A DNA stretch of 64,000 nt from Kaistella palustris DSM 21579 (GTDB taxonomy: Bacteria > Bacteroidota > Bacteroidia > Flavobacteriales > Weeksellaceae), in assembly GCF_000422265.1 (NCBI RefSeq), contig NZ_AULL01000017.1, positions 62,001 to 126,000 on the forward strand, read 5' to 3'. Made by a program: the position numbers and the translations under genes. Position 1 is the stretch's first letter; the number at the start of each line of letters is the position of its first letter. The notes under the pieces were generated by a model, which saw only the letters and a list, made by a program, of their open reading frames with translations, was not told the DNA's origin and did no database searches. Positions 33,193-40,748 of this stretch are shown piece by piece.

Positions 33193-35184
33193 TTAATTCT
33201 GCAACTGCAGATAGATTCGCTGGTTTTTTTTAATGAGCGTTCCTTCCAGCGGAAACTGCTCCTTTATACGTCCGACACCTTTGTAATCCACGCGGTAGCC
33301 TTGATTCTCGAGCTGGGGAATAATGTTTTTTCCGATCAGACCTACCACTTTCGGCATCTGATTGCCATTTACAGCAATTTTTACCGCAGGGTCAATCATT
33401 TTGCTGAGGTCTACTTTCCGGTCGACCAATAATTCCGGTTCTATATTTTGTGGCGTTTTCAGGAAAGTCTTACCGGCGATTTCCTTAAAAACCGGCGCCG
33501 AAACGGTGGCACCGTAAAATCCTTTGGAATTGTCGGGCTGGTTGATCATCACAATGCAGGTGTACTTCGGATTGTCTGCCGGGTAAAATCCTGCAAAGCT
33601 CGCCTGATACTTTGCGGGACCGTGTTTCCAGTATTCAAAACGTGCAGTCCCTGTTTTCCCGGCCATTTTGAGGTTGGGTGTAAAAATGCTTTTTCCTGTA
33701 CCTTTTTCAACGGCTTTTGTCAGCGCGCTGGTCATCATTTCCAAAGCCTTGTCCGAAGCCATTTTTTTGACCATGATCTGAGGTTTCGCTTCATATAAAA
33801 TCTGGCCGTCTTTCATGATCTTATCGATGAAAAGGGGCTTCAGCATTTTTCCTTTGTTCGCTAAACCATTATAAAAAGTAGTGAGCTGCAGCAGGTTAAA
33901 TCTGGAGGAATAGCCATACGCCAGAGATGCGAGCGTTGCTGCATTCCATCGTTTATCCTGAGGAGTTACGATGAAGGGTTTGGTTACGCCGGGAAGTTCA
34001 ATATCCATTTTATCGAACATTTTCCAGCGACGAAGATGATCCAGAAAAACCTGGGGTTTATCTGCATAAAATTTGGTGATGAGTTTGGCAGAACCTACGT
34101 TGCTGGATTTTGCAAGGACATCTGAGATCTCATAAGTGCCGCCGCCATGTCCGTCGGAAATTCGCTGTTTTGCATAAGTCCACACGCCGTTTCCCACATT
34201 TACAGTGGTATTTTCATCAATAAAACCATCATCCATCGCTGCTAAAAGCGAGACCGTTTTGAAGGTAGAACCGGGTTCTGTAGCATCTTTGAGTGCGTAG
34301 TTATAGGCGTCTACGTAAACTCCAGGTTCCGTGCGGCGCAGGTTGACCATGGCTTTCACTTTTCCTGTAGCCACTTCCATGAGCAAAACGCAGCCGTGTT
34401 CAGCATCAAATTTTATAAGCTGTTTTTCCAGAGCCGAATGCGCAATATCCTGAATTCGCAGGTCGATCGTGGTGTACACATCTTCGCCGTCAACCGGTTC
34501 ATTCACCTTCCAGTAATCAATCGGTTTCCACTGGCTGGAGTTTACGCGCTGCTCCAAACGTGTGCCGTCTGTTCCGGTGAGATATTTTGAAAAAGCACCT
34601 TCAAGACCGGATTTTGCAATGCCGTTATCCATACCGATCGTTCCTGCGCCGATCTGCGTGGTCGCCAGCTCCCGTTTGAAATTCCTGTCCACGATGAAGC
34701 CACCGCGGTTTTTGCCTTTTTTAAATATGGGGAAGTTTCGGATGCGGTCGTAATCATCGAAATCGAGACCTTTGACCAGCGAATAGTATTGGTTCTTTGC
34801 TTTTTTCTGCTGATCCAGCCGGTCGCGGAAATAACTTCGTGGCTTACCGAACATGGCAGATAATGAATCGGAAAGCGCGGCGATATTGTTGGCGTACACG
34901 CTGTCCTTCACAGTTTTGAAATCCAGATACACATCATAGCGCATCACCGTGGTGGCGAGAATGGATCCATCTGAAGCATAAAGATTTCCGCGTGCGGCTT
35001 TTAAAGTGGCCTCCCGATAGTTTTTGTTGATGTAATCGTCTTTAATCTCCTGAACATTAGTGTTTTGTAATATGAGAATACGTGCCAGAAAAACTATAAA
35101 CAAGATAAAGGCAAACCCCGCAAAGAAGTAGCCCCATCTCAAAGTTTTTGAGCGCTTATTTTCAAATTCATTTCGCACCGCCAT
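33193..35184 (-). CDS. ftsI: Division transpeptidase FtsI (penicillin-binding protein, with PASTA domain)
   Basis: A 663-residue class B penicillin-binding protein crosslinking septal peptidoglycan. One N-terminal span (residues about 17-37) precedes the pedestal domain and the transpeptidase domain with the catalytic serine in EPGSTFKTV, the SSN motif in AKSSNVGSA and KTG in AGKTGTARF. The C-terminal about 65 residues (MPKVVGLIGKNIIPQLENQG) form a PASTA-type domain, absent from E. coli FtsI but found in Bacteroidota and Gram-positive division PBPs. The start overlaps the ftsL-like gene by 17 bases. Confidence 0.95.
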   Translation of the reverse strand: MAVRNEFENKRSKTLRWGYFFAGFAFILFIVFLARILILQNTNVQEIKDDYINKNYREATLKAARGNLYASDGSILATTVMRYDVYLDFKTVKDSVYANNIAALSDSLSAMFGKPRSYFRDRLDQQKKAKNQYYSLVKGLDFDDYDRIRNFPIFKKGKNRGGFIVDRNFKRELATTQIGAGTIGMDNGIAKSGLEGAFSKYLTGTDGTRLEQRVNSSQWKPIDYWKVNEPVDGEDVYTTIDLRIQDIAHSALEKQLIKFDAEHGCVLLMEVATGKVKAMVNLRRTEPGVYVDAYNYALKDATEPGSTFKTVSLLAAMDDGFIDENTTVNVGNGVWTYAKQRISDGHGGGTYEISDVLAKSSNVGSAKLITKFYADKPQVFLDHLRRWKMFDKMDIELPGVTKPFIVTPQDKRWNAATLASLAYGYSSRFNLLQLTTFYNGLANKGKMLKPLFIDKIMKDGQILYEAKPQIMVKKMASDKALEMMTSALTKAVEKGTGKSIFTPNLKMAGKTGTARFEYWKHGPAKYQASFAGFYPADNPKYTCIVMINQPDNSKGFYGATVSAPVFKEIAGKTFLKTPQNIEPELLVDRKVDLSKMIDPAVKIAVNGNQMPKVVGLIGKNIIPQLENQGYRVDYKGVGRIKEQFPLEGTLIKKNQRIYLQLQN

Positions 35185-35533
35185 CTGTACTGTCTAGTTT
35201 TACCAATAATTTATGTGGATGATTTTCTAAGGATAACAGTGAATCCTGCACCATTTCTTTGCCGAGTTCCGATTCCAGCTTTACTTTTATCAAGCGGCTT
35301 TGTGCATATGCATTCCGTGATTTAAATTCTTCGGTCTGCTCTTTCAGTTCGTTGACCATTTCAATCTTTTGGCTCACCAGGTGGTTACTGTAGATCATTA
35401 CCATTAATAATACAAAAACGAGCAAAAAATATTTGTAATGAATCTTCACCTCATCACGGTTCAGGAAATTACCTTTTACCAGATCGATAAAAGTGAGTTT
35501 CTTCTGAGTGCGGTATGTAGGTTTCTTAGCCAT
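35168..35533 (-). CDS. ftsL: FtsL-like divisome protein
   Basis: A 121-residue bitopic protein with a basic N-terminal tail, one span (FLLVFVLLMVMIYSNHLV, about residues 32-49) and a coiled-coil periplasmic part (KIEMVNELKEQTEEFKSRNA). FtsL sequences are poorly conserved; size, topology and position between rsmH and ftsI identify it. In Bacteroidota this slot is usually named FtsL-like. Its 3' end overlaps ftsI by 17 bases, suggesting coupled translation of proteins that act in one complex. Confidence 0.85.
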   Translation of the reverse strand: MAKKPTYRTQKKLTFIDLVKGNFLNRDEVKIHYKYFLLVFVLLMVMIYSNHLVSQKIEMVNELKEQTEEFKSRNAYAQSRLIKVKLESELGKEMVQDSLLSLENHPHKLLVKLDSTDGGAK

Positions 35534-35550
35534 TCTGTAGTTATAAAAAT

Positions 35551-36444
35551 CTAAATCTTAATTCCCACGCGCATTTTGGCGCTCCGTGCACGCGAGTTTT
35601 CTTTAACTTCGGCCTCATCGGGGACAAAAGCTTTGGTCTGCAGCAGGTCAAATGCTTTGGAGTAATTACCGTAAATATCTCTTTCGGGTTCGCCTTCGAA
35701 CATGCCGTTTTTCAAAAATCTTTTCACCAGTCTGTCTTCCAGTGAGTGATAGGATATCACTACAAGTCTTCCTTTGGGTTTCAGCATTTTATAGGACTGG
35801 AGCAACAGTTCCTTTAAAACATCGAGTTCCTGGTTTACTTCGATCCGCACGGCCTGAAAAACCTGTGCGAAGAATTTATTCTGTTTGAATTGCGGAATGT
35901 AGCTGAATACTTTCTTCAGATCTTCTGTCGTTTCAATTGTTTTAATTTTCCGGTGATGTACAATTTCGCGCGCCAGTTTTCTCGCTTCGCGCAGTTCGCC
36001 ATAATAATAGAAAATATCTGCAAGTTGCTCTTCTTCATATTCATTAATGACTTTTTTTGCATCCAGGCTCTGCATTACGTTCATGCGCATATCAAGTGGC
36101 GCGTTATTTCTTGTGGAAAAACCACGTTCGGCTTCATCAAACTGATGGCTGGAAACGCCAAGATCGGCCAGAATTCCATCAACGCGCGGTTCGCCATAGA
36201 CCATCAGTGAATTTTCTAAAAATCTGAAATTCTGATTGATAAGTGTAAAACGATCATCCTCAATCGTATTTTTTAGAGCATCCAGATCCTGGTCAAAAGC
36301 GTACAGTTTCCCTTTAGGAGAAAGTTTCTCCAAAATTGCCCGCGAATGTCCGCCGCCGCCGAAGGTAACGTCCACATAAATACCGCTGGGATTTGTAACC
36401 AGATCATTTACACTCTTGTGCAGCAAAACGGGATTGTGATACAT
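35551..36444 (-). CDS. rsmH: 16S rRNA (cytosine-1402-N4)-methyltransferase
   Basis: A 297-residue SAM-dependent methyltransferase acting on C1402 of 16S rRNA in the decoding centre. Conserved stretches: YHNPVLLHKSVNDLV, VDVTFGGGGHSRAIL, the SAM loop region GKLYAFDQDLDAL, GILADLGVSSHQFDEAERGFS, and VVISYHSLEDRLVKRF. Second gene of the dcw cluster, 55 bases after mraZ. Confidence 0.97.
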   Translation of the reverse strand: MYHNPVLLHKSVNDLVTNPSGIYVDVTFGGGGHSRAILEKLSPKGKLYAFDQDLDALKNTIEDDRFTLINQNFRFLENSLMVYGEPRVDGILADLGVSSHQFDEAERGFSTRNNAPLDMRMNVMQSLDAKKVINEYEEEQLADIFYYYGELREARKLAREIVHHRKIKTIETTEDLKKVFSYIPQFKQNKFFAQVFQAVRIEVNQELDVLKELLLQSYKMLKPKGRLVVISYHSLEDRLVKRFLKNGMFEGEPERDIYGNYSKAFDLLQTKAFVPDEAEVKENSRARSAKMRVGIKI

Positions 36445-36499
36445 TCTGTCTTATATATTAAGGAGTACAGGAATTTTTGTTCCGGCAATTCCGGGGTTT

Positions 36500-36970
36500 T
36501 TAATTTTCTTCGTCGCCGAAGCTGAGGTCGCCCATCACTTCTTCGGCCAGTTTTGCAAAATCATCTTTGGAAGCAGCAATGATGTCTTCGTAAGCATCTT
36601 TGTCCCAGATCTCAAACAGTTCGCCTGCACTTGTAATCACGATTTCCTTTTGCAGGTTTGCAAATGAAGTCAGGTCTTTCGAAATTTGCAGGCGGCCGGC
36701 GTTATCGGGTTCTACGGTTTTCAGTCCTGCGGTGAACTGTCGGATGAAGTCTGCATTTTTCTTTTGAAAACGGTTCAGCTTATTGATTTTCACCATCAGT
36801 CTGTCCCAGCCCTTCATTGGGTAAACCTCCAGACAGGTCTGGAACACAGAGCGTTTCACTACGAAGGGCTCATCGCCGAAATCTTCCATCTGTCTCATCA
36901 GAGAAGAGGGAAGTTTTATGCGACCTTTGTCGTCGATCTTACATTCGTATGTGCCGATGAAATTCTTCAT
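36500..36970 (-). CDS. mraZ: Transcriptional regulator / division protein MraZ
   Basis: A 156-residue MraZ, a DNA-binding regulator of the dcw cluster with two SpoVT/AbrB-like swapped-hairpin repeats. The first half has FIGTYECKIDDKGRIKLPSSL, the second LKTVEPDNAGRLQISKDL; DxxGR in both is the hallmark. ATG 36970 gives the usual start; a longer in-frame extension crosses the promoter box. MraZ normally binds TGGGA-type repeats in its own promoter, and such repeats lie just upstream, so autoregulation is likely. Confidence 0.95.
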   Translation of the reverse strand: MKNFIGTYECKIDDKGRIKLPSSLMRQMEDFGDEPFVVKRSVFQTCLEVYPMKGWDRLMVKINKLNRFQKKNADFIRQFTAGLKTVEPDNAGRLQISKDLTSFANLQKEIVITSAGELFEIWDKDAYEDIIAASKDDFAKLAEEVMGDLSFGDEEN

Positions 36971-36976
36971 TTGGGA

Positions 36977-36984
36977 CAAATTTA
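36977..36984 (-). promoter_or_regulatory. Promoter -7 box of the dcw cluster
   Basis: On the minus strand TAAATTTG fits TAnnTTTG and ends six bases before the mraZ ATG. The mRNA would have almost no leader. A clear -33 TTTG is not visible; the operator repeats lie near that region and upstream. Confidence 0.6.
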
Positions 36985-37003
36985 TATAAAAATTTCTAAA
37001 ACC

Positions 37004-37018
37004 TCCCACTTTTTCCCA
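37004..37018 (-). promoter_or_regulatory. Probable MraZ operator (two TGGGA repeats)
   Basis: On the minus strand TGGGAAAAAGTGGGA contains two TGGGA boxes with starts 10 bases apart, in the same helical face. MraZ of other bacteria binds direct repeats of this type in the mraZ promoter. They lie about 20-34 bases upstream of the -7 box. The 36971-37223 gap otherwise holds only this promoter and that of the divergent hydrolase gene. Confidence 0.75.
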
Positions 37019-37194
37019 CTTTTTGACTTAATGTGTATAAGTTTATATTTCGGTAATTAAAATATTGATATAAAAGTCTTTACGCCGTTGAAAGTTATAT
37101 GCAGCACTTATGGTCAACACCCTCGGTAACTGTTGTCTGCATAATATTTTTTTATGATTTTTTCACGCTTAAATTATAGTTGGGCTTAAATTTG

Positions 37195-37202
37195 TATTTT
37201 TG
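37195..37202 (+). promoter_or_regulatory. Promoter -7 box before the alpha/beta hydrolase gene
   Basis: TATTTTTG fits TAnnTTTG, 21 bases before the ATG at 37224. Confidence 0.55.
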
Positions 37203-37223
37203 CAAGGCTTATAAGGCATTTTT

Positions 37224-38003
37224 ATGAGATTTATTACCAAAACAGAAAAGAAATTCTCTTTCATCGAAGCCGGGGAGGGTTCACCGTTAATTCTACTTCA
37301 TGGATTGATGGGTGGTTTGAGCAATTTCGACAAAACCGTAAATTTTTTTTCTGAAAGAGGTTATAAGGTCTTCGTACCGGTGCTTCCGGTTTATGACCTG
37401 CCGGTCTTAAATACAAACCTGACTACAATTGCAAAATATGTGGCCAAGTTTATTGAGAAAAAATGCACAGAGCCGGCCACTGTGGTAGGGAATTCCATGG
37501 GTGGGCACATAGGTTTAATTCTTACATTGGCCCGTCCTGAACTGGTTAAAAATCTTGTTTTAACAGGCAGTTCCGGTCTTTATGAAAGAACATTTGGCGA
37601 CAGTTTTCCCCGTAAATCGGACAAGGAATACATCCGAAAGAAAACCGAAGAAGTGTTTTATGATCCGGGTGTCGCGACAGATGAACTTGTAGATGAGGTT
37701 TTTTCGGTAGTGAATGACAGAATGAAAGGCATTAAAACCGTAATGCTTGCAAGAAGCGCCATCAAACATAACATGCTCAACGATCTGCCCAAAATTACCA
37801 CCCCCGTGTGTTTGATTTGGGGCAAAGAAGATAATGTAACGCCGCCAGGCGTAGCAATTGATATGGATAAGTTTCTGCCCAATTCGGATCTCTATTGGAT
37901 TGAAGAATGCGGACACGCGGCGATGATGGAGAAACCTGATGAATTCAATGATATCCTGTACAGCTGGTTGCAAAAGACCGAAAATAAAACATTGGGAGTT
38001 TAG
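37224..38003 (+). CDS. Alpha/beta-fold hydrolase
   Basis: A 259-residue cytoplasmic alpha/beta hydrolase. The oxyanion strand is LILLHGLMGG, the nucleophile Ser91 is in VVGNSMGGH, the acid is probably the Asp in GKEDNVTPP, and the His is in EECGHAAMMEKP. A lid region sits at about 120-180. Related to esterases and C-C bond hydrolases; the substrate is unknown. It is divergent from mraZ and is followed by engB after 33 bases, so it may share transcription with it. Confidence 0.85.
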   Translation: MRFITKTEKKFSFIEAGEGSPLILLHGLMGGLSNFDKTVNFFSERGYKVFVPVLPVYDLPVLNTNLTTIAKYVAKFIEKKCTEPATVVGNSMGGHIGLILTLARPELVKNLVLTGSSGLYERTFGDSFPRKSDKEYIRKKTEEVFYDPGVATDELVDEVFSVVNDRMKGIKTVMLARSAIKHNMLNDLPKITTPVCLIWGKEDNVTPPGVAIDMDKFLPNSDLYWIEECGHAAMMEKPDEFNDILYSWLQKTENKTLGV

Positions 38004-38036
38004 GCTTCCATTTTTTTTTCATTAAAAATAAATACC

Positions 38037-38657
38037 ATGGTAATAAAAACAGCAGAATTTGTAAAAAGCAGTGCAAGATGGCAGGACTGTCCCGAACCTG
38101 TGATGGCGGAATATGCATTTATCGGCCGGTCCAATGTAGGTAAATCGTCGCTCATCAATGCTATTCTGAATTTTAAAGATCTGGCAAAAACCTCGCAGAC
38201 CCCGGGAAAAACACAGCTCATCAATCATTTTATCATTAATGAAAATTGGTATCTTACCGATCTGCCGGGCTATGGTTACGCGCGCGTTTCGAAAAGTATG
38301 CGGCGCGATTTCGAAAAAATCATTACCAACTATATTCTGAACCGAACAAATCTTGTCAATTTATTTGTTTTGGTCGACAGCAGACATACGCCGCAGAAAA
38401 TAGATGTGGAATTTATTGAATGGTGTGGCGAAAATGATGTGCCTTTCTCGATCGTTTTTACGAAGTCTGATAAAATGAAGCCCGCGGCACTTGCCGAAAA
38501 CGTAGAAAACTATAAGGCCGAACTGCTGAAAACCTGGGAAGAACTGCCCGATCTCTACATCACATCGGCAGAAAAAAAAACGGGAACTTCAGATATTCTC
38601 AAGTTTATTTCAAAGACCAATGAGCTGCTGGCCAAAAACAAAGTAAAATTTGAATAA
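38037..38657 (+). CDS. engB: Ribosome biogenesis GTP-binding protein EngB (YihA/YsxC)
   Basis: A 206-residue GTPase of the TrmE-Era-EngA-EngB group needed for large ribosomal subunit assembly. G1 is GRSNVGKSSLINA, G2 lies in TSQTPGKTQLIN, G3 is DLPGYGYARV, G4 is TKSDK and G5 is TSAEKKTG. Length and motif order are normal. The stop TAA overlaps the next ATG by one base (TAATG), so the acetyltransferase is translationally coupled. Confidence 0.96.
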   Translation: MVIKTAEFVKSSARWQDCPEPVMAEYAFIGRSNVGKSSLINAILNFKDLAKTSQTPGKTQLINHFIINENWYLTDLPGYGYARVSKSMRRDFEKIITNYILNRTNLVNLFVLVDSRHTPQKIDVEFIEWCGENDVPFSIVFTKSDKMKPAALAENVENYKAELLKTWEELPDLYITSAEKKTGTSDILKFISKTNELLAKNKVKFE

Positions 38658-39106
38658 TGGGCAACGTGATATGGAATATCAAGTCCTTTCACGGTTTATC
38701 AGTCGCCGAAATCTACGCTATACTGAAGATCCGGCAGGAAGTATTTGTGGTAGAACAGACGTGTCATTACCTGGACGCCGACGGATCCGATGAAAAAGCA
38801 CTGCACATCTGGGCGGAAATGGAGGGCGATATTGTAGCATACTGCCGCATTTTTGATGGCAACATAAAGTACAGGGAACCATCAATAGGCCGCGTGCTGA
38901 CGAAACCGTCGGCAAGAAAACTGGGGCTCGGGCGAGAATTAATGAGGCTCGCTCTGGAAACTATCGAAAACCGGTTTGGTTCTTCAGAAGTCCGTATTTC
39001 TGCGCAGGACTATCTTCAAAAATTTTACAGTGAATTTGGTTTTTGCAATACCGGAAAAAGTTATCTGGAAGATGACATTCCGCACACAGAAATGCTTCGA
39101 AGCTGA
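38657..39106 (+). CDS. ElaA-like GNAT acetyltransferase
   Basis: A 149-residue GNAT-family N-acetyltransferase similar to ElaA. The start IYAILKIRQEVFVVEQTCHY is the ElaA hallmark; the acetyl-CoA loop is GRVLTKPSARKLGLGRELM and the C-terminal YSEFGF strand fits. The substrate is unknown. Starts on the last base of the engB stop codon. The gap after it (39107-39280) holds the promoter of the T9SS cargo gene. Confidence 0.85.
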   Translation: MGNVIWNIKSFHGLSVAEIYAILKIRQEVFVVEQTCHYLDADGSDEKALHIWAEMEGDIVAYCRIFDGNIKYREPSIGRVLTKPSARKLGLGRELMRLALETIENRFGSSEVRISAQDYLQKFYSEFGFCNTGKSYLEDDIPHTEMLRS

Positions 39107-39222
39107 TTCGGGTGGCTTTTGCTGTTTTTAATTTTATTAAAAATTTCGCCGGAAAACCACAATATTCCAAAATTTCAAATCTTCACCACTATTCTTGCAT
39201 TCTCAAAAAAATCATAATAAAG

Positions 39223-39254
39223 TTTGCTTGTTTTAGCGGAATACTTTAATTTTA
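39223..39254 (+). promoter_or_regulatory. Promoter of the T9SS cargo gene
   Basis: TTTG (39223-39226) and TAATTTTA (39247-39254) are 20 bases apart, close to the Bacteroidota -33/-7 pattern; the last base of the -7 box is A instead of G. Confidence 0.5.
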
Positions 39255-39280
39255 CCCAAAATCATTAAATTAAAAAGATT

Positions 39281-40639
39281 ATGAAAAAAGTTTTACTTAC
39301 TGGCTTCGCGCTGGTTTCAATGGCAACCCAGGCACAGGGTTGGGTAGATCAGGCAACAAATTTCCCTGCAAATTTCGGTATCGATGAGATCGCGGTAGTA
39401 GATGCTAACACCGTTTGGGCTTTTGCTTATGATGGATCAGGGGCAGGTACCTATCCTAAAATCGTTTCGCGTACAACGGATGGGGGTGCAACATGGACCG
39501 CTAAAACAGTGACTGGCCCTAGTACAAACGCATTGATTTCTGATATTGCGGCAGTTGATGCAAACACGGCCTGGATCGTAACAGCCCCATATGCAAGCGG
39601 TTCGCAGGCAAACAATGTATATAAGACAACAAATGGTGGTACAACCTGGACTGTACAGGCCTCAGGTTATACTGCAAGTTCATTTGGAAACCAGATTTAT
39701 TTCTGGAACGCCAATGAAGGCTGGACCAATGGTGACCCGGTAGGTGGTAAATTCGAAATGTACAAAACCATGAACGGTGGTGCTACCTGGACTTTAGTAC
39801 CGGGAAGACCGGACCAGGAAGGTGACTTCGGTTATGTAGCAATGAAAGAAGTAGTTGGTGACAATATCTGGTTCGGAACAGATGTGGGCAGGATTTTGCA
39901 CTCAACTGACAGAGGAAATACCTGGACTTCAAGTTACAGCCCTGTATTGGATTTTGGTGGTGTTACTACTTCAGGATCATCCGGCAGCTTTGCATTTAAA
40001 GATGGCAACAACGGACTCTTAATTGCTGTGGATGGCGCCGGAACTGTAGCAACTACAGTGGCAAACCTTTACAGTACTAATGATGCAGGCGAAAACTGGG
40101 AGCCGATGACGCCAACAGGCCCTTGGTATTTTGGTGATATCGCATATGTTCCGGGAACAGCAAATACTTATGTATCTACAGGTATTAATCCAGGTACAAC
40201 TGCGCAACCTAAACCGGAATGGTTAGGATCTTCTTACTCAAAAGACGGTGGATTAACCTGGACTGCAATTGATTCAGGAGAACAAAGAGGTAAACTTGCT
40301 TTCTTAAATTCAACTACAGGTTGGGCTGGACAGTTTAGCGACGGTCCTGGTGGAACAAAAGGTATCCTTAAATTTGTAGGTGATTTAGCTTTGGCCGTGT
40401 CAAATACCGCGGTGAAGTCTGGACTCCAGATTTATCCAAATCCAGCAACCGATGTTGTAAACGTAAAAGCTAAAAATGAAATTCAGGCAGTTTCCGTTAT
40501 TGATCTTTCAGGTAAGAGAGTTCAGGCCTTTACACAAGGTAGTCAGCTTAACGTATCTAAATTAGCTAAAGGAACTTACATCCTTCAGGTGATTTATGTA
40601 AACGGTTCGGTTGAACAAACCAAACTGATCAAAAAATAA
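39281..40639 (+). CDS. T9SS-secreted beta-propeller-like protein
   Basis: A 452-residue secreted protein. Residues 1-19 are a signal peptide (MKKVLLTGFALVSMATQAQG). The body has repeats of the BNR/YCF48 type: a Thr-Asn-Gly-Gly-x-Thr-Trp-Thr pattern occurs as RTTDGGATWTAK, KTTNGGTTWTVQ, KTMNGGATWTLV, HSTDRGNTWTSS, YSTNDAGENWEPM and YSKDGGLTWTAI, about six blades. The C-terminal about 75 residues (LQIYPNPATDVVNVKAKN to the Lys-Lys end) are a type A T9SS sorting domain, which sends the protein across the outer membrane to the surface. The role is unknown. It has its own promoter and terminator. A-rich, Gly/Thr-rich codons reflect composition, not transfer. Confidence 0.92.
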   Translation: MKKVLLTGFALVSMATQAQGWVDQATNFPANFGIDEIAVVDANTVWAFAYDGSGAGTYPKIVSRTTDGGATWTAKTVTGPSTNALISDIAAVDANTAWIVTAPYASGSQANNVYKTTNGGTTWTVQASGYTASSFGNQIYFWNANEGWTNGDPVGGKFEMYKTMNGGATWTLVPGRPDQEGDFGYVAMKEVVGDNIWFGTDVGRILHSTDRGNTWTSSYSPVLDFGGVTTSGSSGSFAFKDGNNGLLIAVDGAGTVATTVANLYSTNDAGENWEPMTPTGPWYFGDIAYVPGTANTYVSTGINPGTTAQPKPEWLGSSYSKDGGLTWTAIDSGEQRGKLAFLNSTTGWAGQFSDGPGGTKGILKFVGDLALAVSNTAVKSGLQIYPNPATDVVNVKAKNEIQAVSVIDLSGKRVQAFTQGSQLNVSKLAKGTYILQVIYVNGSVEQTKLIKK

Positions 40640-40661
40640 TTTTTTAAAATTATCAGTATAG

Positions 40662-40691
40662 AATGGATGAGGTTTTCTCATCCATTTTTTT
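40662..40691 (+). terminator. Terminator after the T9SS cargo gene
   Basis: AATGGATGAG pairs perfectly with CTCATCCATT across a 5-base loop, followed by a T-run. Confidence 0.9.
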
Positions 40692-40748
40692 GTTTAAAAG
40701 ACCTATATCAAATGATTTTCCTAAATTAGCCTGATTAAAAAATTAACA

